NCBI GenBank assembly: GCA_902806575.1
Contig: CADCXD010000011.1
Coordinates: 1,984,001 to 2,048,000, forward strand
Reading direction: 5' to 3'
DNA length: 64,000 bases
From: Jackrogersella multiformis
Taxonomy: Eukaryota; Ascomycota; Sordariomycetes; Xylariales; Hypoxylaceae
Made by a program: the position numbers and the translations under genes. Shown piece by piece: positions 11,035 to 21,524 of this stretch. The first letter of the stretch is position 1; the number at the start of each line of letters is the position of its first letter. Under the pieces are notes generated by a model that was not told the DNA's origin, did not search any database, and saw nothing but the letters and a program-made list of their open reading frames with translations.

Positions 11035-12035
11035 TGTGAGTTGATAGAGTTTGTTAATGGCCCTGGGTATCGAAGTCCTGAAGTATCTGCGTATATTTCC
11101 TCTATATGGCTCGACTCAAGTCAAGTCGAGTACCCCTGACTCGAATAATGCAAGCCGATGTATATCTTGTTTGAGAATGATAACGGCCTGCTGAGCTAAG
11201 AGACACAAGGGGCGGGATATCCGAGAATACGAATAAGGGGTGAGTGATAAATGAGTTTCCCATATCGACTGTGACTGAGGGTTTGCTCCCATCGGGCATC
11301 ATATATAGAGTTTTAACCCCCTGCTCTAAGAGCTATCGTGGCCGAGAGTGTCCTTTTCGCCAAGGGGCTTCATAACGCCCAAGCCTAGGCCCCTCTTCCC
11401 CTTGTCCCATAAAGACAAAGCCGCGGACATAACTCCTGGGGCTAACGGTGAGGCAAATGAGAAAGACAGATGATGGGGGGCTCGCTCCGCTCCCCCCTAG
11501 GGAAGAGAGGGGCCAAGAGTTCGGGTGTTAGACGAGGGTTCAATGATTCTAGAGCTAAGTACGGTCATCTCCACCGGTACAGTAACATGGAAATAGCTGG
11601 CCTCGACTACCTACGCAGTAAATTGGGGTGAGGGGACCGGTGAAGGTTTGGAAATCCGATATGTGACTAAGGCCGACGGACATCTTATTCTGTAAGGTAT
11701 GGAAATATGGCTCTCGGTGACACCGTAAGGCTATCAAAACACGATAGTTTTCGTTTCCTGCTCATCTAAGGCGTTACGAACCCAGCATCAACCCCCACGT
11801 GCTCCCCGTCGAACAAAGAAAAACGTAGGTGAATCATCAGAAAAACATCACGGGAGCAATAGTTCATAGACTTCGGGTTGCCTATTCGGGCAACCCACGA
11901 AGGTATCGACAAGGTGGAGCTAGCTACTAATACGGAACCCGCTAACAATGTCAGGTTCCTCTTTATTATAAAGCATTGCACAAAGTTGACCGTATCTCGC
12001 AACAACTTTTGTGATCACGTTTGAGACTAAGGAGG

Positions 12036-12994
12036 TTAGGCTGGACCCTGTATGTAGGCTGTGTCGACCGGACAAATCAGCGAGTGGTTGAGGGTATAAT
12101 ATTCATTGATATAAACACCTACGCCACATGATCGCATCTTTTTTCGGCTCCCCTTCCCACGCCCATGCATCGCTGCCTCACTGCATTTGGATGCGACTGT
12201 GTATTCGAGCTGCGAGTCCCCGCATTTCCAAGCTTTTTTTCTTTCTTTCCCCGCAAAGTCGCTCCCCCGGGGTTGATGAAGATGGTTCGTGACGGATGGT
12301 CCAATGGTGTCACCTGTAGAGAAGCGTCGAGCTATTAGGGTTAGCTCTACGTGCAGTTCCGCAGCGTTAGCGTTTTCTTTAAATTGCAAGACGACGGCGT
12401 CTAGCGAGTCCTCGGCGAAGATCTGGAATTGGAATTCGCCTAGAAACTCTGTCTCTTGTTGTTCTCCTCTCCGCGATTGGATAGGTCCCAGTCTAACGAC
12501 GCCTCCCCGTCCGCCTGAGGCTTATACTGCGCTGTCCCGTCTCCCCGTTGCTGACTTGTCAACTTCGAAAAGCTAATTAACAAGATTGCCGGCCCGCTGC
12601 CGTCATAGGAATGCGACAGATCAATTCGGCACTTGGCGTGGTCATCGGAAAACGTAAGAACATTTACCAGCGATTGGGCGAATCCGATTCAGTCCCCCCT
12701 GCCCCGACGTACATATCAGCAAGACCCTGCAGGATGTCGTTGACGAAAGGGTGAGAAGTTTCTTTAATTGGGAAGCCGTACATAATTTCAGGCTTCGAAT
12801 CACGCGTCCTTCCTCCCAAAGGAATCGTCTACGGCTAGGGGTCCTGGAATAGGTACTAGGTAGCATTCAGGGTCTTGCTCCTGCTCGGCGCGCCTATCCC
12901 TCAGCCCTATACGCCTATCAGCACGGCGACCTATTAGAAATAAAAGCGGCTGCGGCGGATGATGAAAATAATTGATAGTATTTACAAACAACAA
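12036..12994 (-). pseudogene. Frame-broken relic of an unidentified protein-coding gene
   Basis: Several adjacent minus-strand frames read like protein rather than noise but cannot be joined cleanly. 12994-12800 ends with ECYLVPIPGPLAVDDSFGRK. 12828-12664 holds IMYGFPIKETSHPFVNDI followed by LQGLADMYVGAGGTESDSPN and a GTAAAT donor-like site. 12688-12440 holds SDDHAKCRIDLSHSYDGSGP and a hydrophilic tail stopped by TAG. A fourth frame, from about 12510 to 12036, holds LGEFQFQIFAEDSLDAVVLQ and FKENANAAELHVELTLIARR. One 94-nt intron (12667-12574) could bridge two pieces, but at least one frameshift remains between the last two. I do not recognise the family. It is either a decayed gene or a real gene with splice sites I cannot place. 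Confidence 0.4.
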
Positions 12995-13048
12995 AGCGAT
13001 GCCTCAATATCTAGGTAGGTAGGGCCAAGATGTAGTGTTGCTATACGT

Positions 13049-13210
13049 ATGTGCCCAAGCCGTTCAATAACCGGAAACGGCTCCTCAATATCATGTAAAC
13101 GTGAAGCACGGGAGCAGCAACGACGAGCTGATAGTATAGAAGCGGTCAAGGGACGAATTGCCGAGTTGAAAGTGCTTCGAGACAACGCAGAAGTTCGCCA
13201 CCGTCGCTAA
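13049..13210 (+). CDS. Small ORF with basic coiled-coil-like tail (doubtful)
   Basis: ATG at 13049 opens 53 codons ending at TAA 13208-13210. The last 36 residues are strongly helical and charged (KREAREQQRRADSIEAVKGR, then IAELKVLRDNAEVRHRR), a coiled-coil-like heptad run unlike random translation. It lies just beyond the 12-13 kb relic, on the opposite strand. It could be the end of another decayed gene. No family recognised. Confidence 0.22.
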   Translation: MCPSRSITGNGSSISCKREAREQQRRADSIEAVKGRIAELKVLRDNAEVRHRR

Positions 13211-13692
13211 GTGTTACCATCGTAAAGAGTGGTTTTTACGATACTAACCTCACAAGCTGTTCTCCTCGCTGTCCCGGAGTCATAAAATGCCTATCGACTA
13301 CAGTTGATGCCCAACATGATGAGAAACCGAGACGTCTAATCTCAAGGCCTTCGAGACCGCTGGCACACTCACCGAGACTCCACGGCATTCGGAAATTCGG
13401 CTCGCCTGGGAAATACTAGATGTGAATGAATTTCCGGGAATAATAATCCAACTATGAGACTTGTCAGAAACTCGAATAGATTAGGACTCAGGTCGGAAGC
13501 GGGAAAGCTGAAGAAATTACGGTTACCTACCTCTCTGGAAGCCTTACGGTGTATCAACTGTAAAGATCTCTCATTTAGGTTACGTAGTTGCTACCTAGGT
13601 ACCCAGTTCTGCTATTTTTACCCCTTTGCGACGACGGGTATTTTGTAGTTAATAATTAATTAGAATTACCGAATATATTCCTTGTCTACCTA

Positions 13693-13890
13693 TCTAGCTA
13701 AGCTTGTGGGAGGTTGTCCAAACGTGTTATGGCTCCCGAGTCTGGGTGGTTTAACAACATACACATCAAGGGATATTCTCGGGGTAACAATATATTCATC
13801 TTCCGGAATTTCGGCTTCATTCTCGAGTCGAGGGTTGTATCTGCTGTTCGCGATCCGTAGAGCCGCTGCTCCCTGCTCTTGGGTTTGCAT
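13693..13890 (-). CDS. Small hypothetical ORF (66 aa, doubtful)
   Basis: ATG at 13890 gives 66 residues with a balanced composition (MQTQEQGAAALRIANSRY, then EAEIPEDEYIVTPRISLDVY). The composition looks more like a protein than the surrounding noise, but it is short, isolated and unrecognised. It may be another fragment from the decayed 12-14 kb stretch. Confidence 0.2.
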
Positions 13891-16267
13891 GTGACAGCTT
13901 TCACCTGGCTACCTACGTACGAGGGTTGATCGAAATAAATGCCGGCTCAAACCGCAGCTAGCGTTCCCCCCAAGTCGTCACAGCTGAGTGCTTAAAGCCC
14001 AGTAACCACGAAGATGGGCGCCGCCGTCCAATCAAATCCAATACCAAAAACCGCAGAAGACGGGGATGGCGGTACGTCAGATAAGCCAACTAGGTTACGA
14101 CTCTTGTGAGTCTAAATTAACTCACCGCGGTCATGGGAACCTGTTCTTGATGACGTATATGGAAGATAGTATAAGAACACGCAGATAAGGCGGGTCGCAA
14201 CGTTGCTTGGTGACGAGTCAACCGGGTAGATACTAATACTTAGGTACTTTTCAAGATGGCAAGTTGCTGGATGTAGAAGGCTCTGATGAGTTATTGTTGC
14301 AGCAGCCAACACATACATGTGCAAAGGTTCCTACGCTACAACACAAGTATGATTACACGGTGAACGGAGATAAGTCTTAGATATCGGTAGAAACTAAAGT
14401 AGTCTCAATACTCCCGCTCCTTAACTGTGGCATGGAGGTCTCAAATAGGAGGACGGGGTAGGTTTAAACTGACAGTCTGACACATATATAACCCAACACG
14501 TAGACTTTATTACGTTATATATGGGACCATACTGTAATTCGTATTAGTTTATACCTTAGGTAGGTATGTATTCAGATGGGGTCCTCCGAATATCAATAGG
14601 CTGTTTACACAATATCTGTATAGTCCAGTGAAGTTCAGAAAGCAGCAGTTTCAAATGTCTAACCTAGGAAAAGCACAACCCGGTGAATGCGGGATTAGGG
14701 AGGCAGAGTACTTAAGGCTAAATATGTTGACAGATATAATCAGTATAATACAATGCCGATCGATCACCTGCTGCCAACCAATCCTGATTCAAAACGGAAA
14801 GACAAAATGAAGAAACTAACCTTCCAGTATGAAGCCAATTCCTTAATATAACAATCTAACCTTATAGGATAATACCTAACTCACAGATTTAATAACGTGT
14901 CATACACATCTTAAACGGATATATGATACTCCTTATCTACTCTCACTCATTCCTTGATAAATAGTTGATTCGGAAGCACAGTGGTCGATATTTCAGTCAC
15001 TGTTATACTAAGGATAGGATTTCCTATTACTATTGATCTACCTACCTATGATTAAGAGCAACATCTTAAACATACGACCTATTTTATGAAAGTCAACGCA
15101 TGTATGTAAGTTCTATTATGAGTAACCATTCTCTAATTAAACTTAATGTCTTTTATAAATATTAGGTACTTATGATACAGGGACGTTACGTATAACTGCT
15201 AGTACCGGAGTTAGGTGTATCGAAATAGAATGATGTTGGAAATTATGGTCAAATTAATGGAACATGTGAACTACCTGAGTTACCTAAGTATTCTTTACTT
15301 ATATTAAGAGCGAATGAGTATATAATGATTTCTATAACCTTTAAACGTTTACCCTATTTAATTAGCTGAGTTGCTCTTGCTGGCGGAGTGTAGGTATCAT
15401 GGCCTAGCGAATATATACCGGGCTAAAGGAGTTCTGAATAATTTAAAGATTAGGTAACTTAAAAAAAAGAATGTCAGTTTGCATACAGCATTATGGTATG
15501 CAATTACAAGAACTATCAAGTACGATATAAATGCATGCCAAGTTTTCTATTACGGACCTCGAAGTTGTCCGGGTGGAAATTAGCCCCACAATCATACGTC
15601 TTCAGCTGCGCCACAGCAGGGATATATAGGGAGAATAGGGAAAATACCTAGGGAAATAGGGATCTCCATTCTCAGCCCTTCTTACAAGGCTCTACACTAC
15701 TTTGGTTTACCATTCATATCCAACTTTCAGTCCACTCTCTATTACGATTACGAAAATAAATTTCATAGGTTGATATCACAGCTTCATTGAATGGCTTCGA
15801 TGAGACTGTGGCCTTTATGCAGTCCCAATGGCACGTGATGGCGGCTCGAGGCTGACAGCTGTCTGGTGAGTTGCGAAGACATCCGAGCCTTGTCAGGGCC
15901 AGGACTGTCAGTTTACATGTGAATAATCACTAACTTGTGAGATACATAGCTTCCTTGCCTCGTATATCTGGCTATCATGTTCCTTACAGAGACATTCCTT
16001 AATAGGTGTGTTCGCCTCCACCCTATGACGATGCTCCTTTATATTACCTAAATGCCAGGACACTCACCGCGTCTTATAGATCAACCACGACTGTCTTCGT
16101 TCTTACTCCTATTCATTTCCGGCGTCGTAGCTTTTGTCTCTAGCCTGTTTTCAAAATGGCTTCCCGGCGCAGATGGAAGGTTTGGTATGTTTTGAATCGG
16201 AATCCCTTTCCGATAAAGAAGCCGCTTCTGATATTGCCTGATAGATTCAGAGGCCGTCCTGAAGGGG

Positions 16268-18945
16268 ATGCAGTCGTCTCTGCCACACCGCCCTCGTCGT
16301 TTCTACTTACCTTGTATCATATTTCTCATCGTTTTCCGACTAGAGATCTTGCATGGAGTCATGCGCGACTTCCAGTGTACTACTACTAGAGGTGTAGAGG
16401 TAAAATACGTCAGCCCTTGGAAGTTATAAGATGCGAAACTAATATCCTCTAGGCTTTTCTGCCTGTATTCATAGCTGCTTATGAGTTTTTCTCACACCGC
16501 ACCACACCGACCGTGTCTGATGGCCCGGAAGAGATGTGGGGCAACCCTTTAGACGATTTCAAGAACTGGTTCATAAGCTGCCCGATCACTCTTCTTTTCA
16601 GTACTATTCTCCTTGGTTACGGCGTTTTCATGGTGGGCGATTTCACCACAAGATCTACTTACTTCTGCTCGACCTTGGTGAACCAGAGCTCATTCACTGT
16701 ACTCCTGCAATGGCTGGGAGTTTTCGTCGACGCTGTCATCATGATAATGTTATGGAGAGTGCTCTCGTGGGCGAGGACTACGAAGAACCGTCTTCGAACG
16801 CTCGGTGGAATTCTGGTACTAGCATCTATTGGCGTCTCGTTTCTATGGATGGCAACGCGGGTTTCTCAACACCAGGAAATCATTGGCCACCACCCCTTTA
16901 GGGGAATCGGTTCCCTCTATTTCTTTGACGTCTCTAGCACGGCACTTCTCGTCTCTACTCTCATCATATCAACGGCGCTTTGGATTTGTAATGGAACGGT
17001 ATTGGAACCTACAGCGGTTGCGGCTTTCACCTCTGGCCTGCTGGCGAGTATTCAGAATGTTCTGTTGATCGGAACATACCAGCAGACCTCGTCCAGCCAA
17101 CCGGTGGTGGTGCTTTCTGTTATCTCGACTGGGTTTATTCTCTTTACATATGCAAACGACATGAGATGGGTCGTTGTTTTCAAGCGAGCATTCCTCGTGT
17201 TATTTCTCGCTTGCATTTTTATCACATCATTAATATTCGCTATAGCAAGGAACAAGTATCTGGATCGCCATCCGGTTGACGATCTCGTCTACAGGAACAG
17301 GGTGGAAGCAGACCGGTGGCTTCGGCACGCAACTGTTAGTACCACTCTGAAATCTGCAGTCACGGAGTACAAGGACCGTCATCAAGGCCGTGATCCGCCA
17401 CCACAATTCGACAAGTGGTTCGAGTTTGCGCAACAACGGAAGTCGGTTGTCATCGACAGATTCGACCAGATCGAAAAGGATATCTTGCCTTTCTGGGGCA
17501 TGAAGCAACAAAAAATCCAGGAGGGCCTGGAGATATTAAAAGGGTTACCAGATATTGGAATCATCACAATTGGGGGCGGAAAAGCATCCCATAATCACCC
17601 GCCAGACCCGATACAGAACGTGATACTGGACGAAGCAGTGTCCATGATTTCAACATTCGTTGAATACCTCCCTTCCATGTCTATCGCTATTAACCTGAAG
17701 GAACGGCCCAGGGTCTTAGTTCCTTGGGACGATATTCACAGGCTAATAATGGCCGGAAGCAAGACGCAGTCACCGTTTCTCCCTTATCGTTCACGTAAGC
17801 GCCTAGAAGTTGAGCCTAAGCTAGAAGAGGGCAACCCCATTGACGTGTCGAAGGAGGTCCTGGGCTCGGCTACCCAACCATACGTATCACCAAAGAAATT
17901 TCGACAGCTCCAAGCTCTAGCATGTCCACCTGGGTCGGCTGCTCGCGGAGGCGTAAACTGGGACGTTAGGGATTTCTGCTCATCTTGCGTTAAGCCCCAC
18001 TCAGAAGGACAGTTCTTACACGATTGGGAGATGTTTCTCGACCCATGCCACCAGCCGGACATATTCAACCTCCACGACTTACACACCACCCCTCATCTCC
18101 ACGACCTACATCAAGACCTTCTGCCGCTGTTCAGCAGATCGAAGACGGATAGCTTCAACGACATTCTCATACCGCTTATCCGCCCTATCAACGAGGAGCC
18201 GGACGGCACGGAATTCGACAAGAAGAGGAATATCGTGTTCTGGCAGGGCGACGCGAAGGATTCGCAAATCGTGACCCCCCAGTCCCTACTCGGCGGCCAC
18301 CGACACCGGCTGCTGCACCTCGCCAACAACGCCAGTGCCGCGGACGAGGTGGCCATGCTCCTCGGCGTCCGCGCCAACGGGAAGGACAAGTTCCGCTACG
18401 AGGTAGCGCCGACGAGGGAGGCGAACGGGCCGCTGCCCTTCGAGTTCTCGCTCACCCGCGCGGAGCCGTGCGCGGACGCGGACGCGGGCTGCCAGCTCCT
18501 GCGGCGGGAGTTCGGGTTCCGCGAGCCGGCGCGCGCGCTCGACAACCGGTACGTGGTGCTGACGGACGGGGCGGACGGGCCGGCGGCGGAGCTGGCGGCG
18601 ACGCTGCGGTCGCACAGCGTGCCGGTGCTGGCGTCGGTGTTCCGCGAGTGGTTCACCGAGCGCCTGATGCCGTGGGTGCACTTCGTGCCGGCGGACCTGC
18701 GCTTCCACGCCCTGCACAGCACCATGGCGTACTTCGTCGGCATGAAGAACCGCGGCCCCGTCAACGGCCGCCTGCTGCTGACCGAGGGCCGCCCCGACGA
18801 CGCCCGCTGGATCGCCGAGCAGGGCCGCAAGTGGGCCGACAGGGCCCTCCGCAGGGAGGACATGGAGGTCTACTTGTTCCGACTGCTGCTCGAGTGGGGC
18901 AGGGTTGTGGATGAGAATAGGGATGATCTGGGGTTCGTGCTGTAG
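16268..18945 (+). CDS. Membrane-bound GT90 (CAP10-type) glycosyltransferase
   Basis: Exons 16268-16399 and 16453-18945, joined by a 53-nt intron (GTAAAA..ACTAAT..CTAG), give 874 aa. The ATG at 16268 is inferred: its frame reads MQSSLPHRPRRFYLPC then a hydrophobic helix and CTTTRGVE, continuing into AFLPVFIAAYEFFSHR after the intron. The first ~300 residues hold about seven hydrophobic helices, a Golgi-type membrane module. The C-terminal ~450 residues are GT90: NIVFWQGDAKDS, GGHRHRLLHLANN, a Cys-rich segment, VFREWFTERLMPWVHFVPAD, and the hallmark REDMEVYLFRLLLEWGR. Family members transfer xylose or related sugars to capsule, wall or glycolipid acceptors; the substrate is not assigned. From about 18300 to the stop the coding DNA becomes markedly GC-rich compared with the first half. 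Confidence 0.9.
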
Positions 18946-19972
18946 GATAGGTAGATGGTGAGATGGTGAGATGGTGGATTCATAGCATGGGTACAGGGGG
19001 AGGGAGAGGAAGAGGGAGAAGACTACACTAGGGGGCCCTGGTTCGGTTAGGTGCCTGTAAATATAACATGTGCATCCATTTTCATCAGATCTTGGATCTA
19101 TTCATTGGCGCCTGTTTACTGTGCTTATGCCAGGGTTCCCTGCAAGAATCGGATCGGTCCCATCACCTGGGTGACTACCTGGGTACCTACCTAATTTTGG
19201 GGGTCAGAAGCGCATAGAGGCTTTCGGGTACTGGGCTTCTTCACAATCATGGTGATAGCGGATGCTTGCCGCACTGGCATATCTCTGGCCTCTGCCGTTT
19301 GAAGTGGAATGCTAACCAATGCTTCGTATGCACGAGCGTTGACTCATGGCTCTGGGTGAATACCGGCCTGCGTTCTATTCGACTCTCGCTAGGCACCAGT
19401 ATGTACGTCTACGCAGGTAGGCTCCTGCGAGAACGCCACAAGAGATGTTTGCCCCATACGTGGGTGATTATTGGTTGGCACACTAGATATGTGAATTACA
19501 TGTAGCGTGTTCTCGGAACGAATAAGCCCACGCCTCTATAAGTGCAACTGTAGCTGCATGCCTACCTAGGGAGTCATAGGAGACTGGGAAGGTGCATGCT
19601 GCAGGAAATGGTGTATGGCTATATGATAAAGTGGCAAATTCTCATGCCCGCATCCATTGGCTTTTATGATTTTATGATAACGTCCCGTCTCTGTTTGTTG
19701 ATATGTCAAAATATGATCACATATGAATATGATGATATACGGGTTATTGCGAGGCTTGTGGCGTAGGTCTAGAAGAGAACAGTGAAGAAGAAAAGAAGCA
19801 CGGTTGTTACCTGGGTATAGTGTATGTTATCAAATATTCACTATTCACTAGGAAACGTGAATTTTTATCGAAGTAGGGGGTAGTTACGAATATATAATGC
19901 AGTCGCTCTCTGGCTTTTGTTAGTATTCTTCTATCGAACACAAATAGTTTCATTCGACAAGATTTAAAAACA
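18946..19972. other. Intergenic, no gene seen
   Basis: About 1 kb between tandem plus-strand genes. Starts with a short GATGGTGA repeat just after the GT90 stop (18953-18975) and a purine-rich tract near 18990-19020. A CCTGGGTACCTACCTAA-type motif lies at about 19170-19195. No conserved ORF. Confidence 0.4.
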
Positions 19973-20932
19973 ATGATGGGAGCCGGTTCTAGCAAACGTG
20001 TCGACGCTAGCACTCCGAATAGTAGCATAGACAATGAACGACCCCGAGCCAGCAGCGAGACCATGCCTTTCAAACCCAGTGGGGCCTCAGCGAGCTCCTC
20101 GCGTATGGTCCCAGAATTCCTACAAGTCAACACCGAGAACAATAGCGACAAGGGAAATTCGTTGCGGATCAAGACTGAACCCTCGGGATCTAGCTTGAAA
20201 TCCTCCGAGCCTCCTCCACGACACCAAATCCAATACAACAAGTGTGACGACAGTGACGGTGACAACGTAACGATAATTGATCCTGATAATGATGAACCCG
20301 TATGGTCTGATTACGGATCAGGAGACGGCGGGGAATCAAGTTCGGATGAAGAAGACGACGGCGACATCAACCTTGTGATCCGTGAAGGACCGTATGCCAA
20401 CACCCTTCGCGAGTTGAGACAGAAGACGAAGTGTTGTTTCCCAGCAGCTATGGTGGTCAAGCTGGAGGCCAACCGTCTGAAACTTTTAAACCGTCCTATG
20501 CTACCAATGTTGTCGATACCTAATCCTCAGTCCGGCCCTCGCAAAGCCTATGTTATAATGCACGTGTGGGACCCGGCTTGTTGTCATAGCGCGAGTCGAC
20601 AACGACAGTCCGAAGTGGTCGGGATAGCCCTAAGTCAAGAGAAGGCCAACATCGAGGCTATGGCATACTTCTACCTAGAGAATCCGGCACACCTTTGTAA
20701 CTCAGAGGCAGCGGTAGCAACTAGAAGCCGGCAGAACCGTGTGAAATATCCATTCTTGGAGGTCAAGAATTACAAGAGTATAGAGTCATTTGAAGTCTTC
20801 TATGAGGCTTGTGGCATTAGGGATTGCTCAGCTTGGGGTGTTGATGAAGCGGGCTGTTTGAGCCTTCTTGCCGTTCACGGTATGAGGTACTTCAACATGG
20901 TGTATGTGGAGATGAAAGATGTATTCACTTGA
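19973..20932 (+). CDS. Hypothetical 319-aa protein with Ser/acidic N-terminus
   Basis: Intronless ORF starting ATG-ATG (MMGAGSSKRVDAS). If the second Met is used, MGAGSSKR would match an N-myristoylation signal. Residues 1-90 are Ser/Pro-rich and look disordered. Residues 85-140 are very acidic (CDDSDGDNVTIIDPDNDE, then SSDEEDDGDINL). From about 140 on the protein looks folded: NTLRELRQKTKCCFPAAMVV, a Cys/His-containing YVIMHVWDPACCHS, an Ala-rich helix EKANIEAMAYFYLE, and a C-terminal FEVFYEACGIRDCSAWG. I do not recognise a domain. The even codon use and length argue for a real gene; no function is offered. It lies tandem upstream of the Snx4 gene. Confidence 0.7.
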   Translation: MMGAGSSKRVDASTPNSSIDNERPRASSETMPFKPSGASASSSRMVPEFLQVNTENNSDKGNSLRIKTEPSGSSLKSSEPPPRHQIQYNKCDDSDGDNVTIIDPDNDEPVWSDYGSGDGGESSSDEEDDGDINLVIREGPYANTLRELRQKTKCCFPAAMVVKLEANRLKLLNRPMLPMLSIPNPQSGPRKAYVIMHVWDPACCHSASRQRQSEVVGIALSQEKANIEAMAYFYLENPAHLCNSEAAVATRSRQNRVKYPFLEVKNYKSIESFEVFYEACGIRDCSAWGVDEAGCLSLLAVHGMRYFNMVYVEMKDVFT

Positions 20933-21524
20933 ATAGGTAGGATATGGATGGGGACCATTTGGTATGGAAGTTTGGTTGTTTGTTAGAAGGAGGAATATGT
21001 TGTACGGATGTGCTTTTAGAATTGAGATAGGTTCTAGGTACCTAGGTAGGTATTTTACTTATCTGTCGGTCTTATCGATAGTCATCAGATATGCTTTACT
21101 TGCATAAAATTTAGACTGGATTTATTGCATGATGTGACGTCGTCATAAACCTCTAACTCACAGCCCTGAAGGTTTTGTGGGTACAAGCAGGTACCTGGTA
21201 GGCAGCTATCGATCTGCTCCCCACCAATCCAATCTAAATAGGTACCTAGTAATACCTAGGTACCTAGCCTAATCCAATCAGTTCCAATCCAATCCAATCC
21301 CATCCCGCATCACCAACTTCCCACTTCCCACTTCCCATCTTCACACCTCGACAACGACGACGACGATAACAACCACGTTAGTCTTTGTAATAAAACTACG
21401 TTACTTCGATAAAATAATGCGATACGCTTCAACATAACTTTGTATCCTTCATTTGCAGACATACAATCTCTAGTATCCAAATAACGCAGGCTGCGGCGAG
21501 AACCAGTCCGAGACCCCACCGACG
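20933..21524. promoter_or_regulatory. snx4 upstream region with CCAAT array
   Basis: About 590 bp. CCTAGGTACCTAGG-type palindromes lie at 21036-21053 and 21239-21269. Six CCAAT motifs occur between 21224 and 21298 (starts 21224, 21229, 21274, 21284, 21289, 21294), three spaced exactly 5 bp. A pyrimidine tract with three CTTCCCA-type units follows at 21316-21342. CCAAT is the core site of the fungal HAP/CBC complex; binding here is inference. Confidence 0.45.

Larger units (their letters stand above)
11035..16267. other. Long gene-poor intergenic region
   Basis: About 5.2 kb between divergent genes. Apart from the relic at 12036-12994 and two small ORFs listed separately, I see only short random ORFs. 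14.3-15.6 kb is AT-rich with many stops in all frames. CCTAGGT-type motifs recur around 13010-13020 and 13590-13605. No recognisable RNA gene. Confidence 0.45.
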
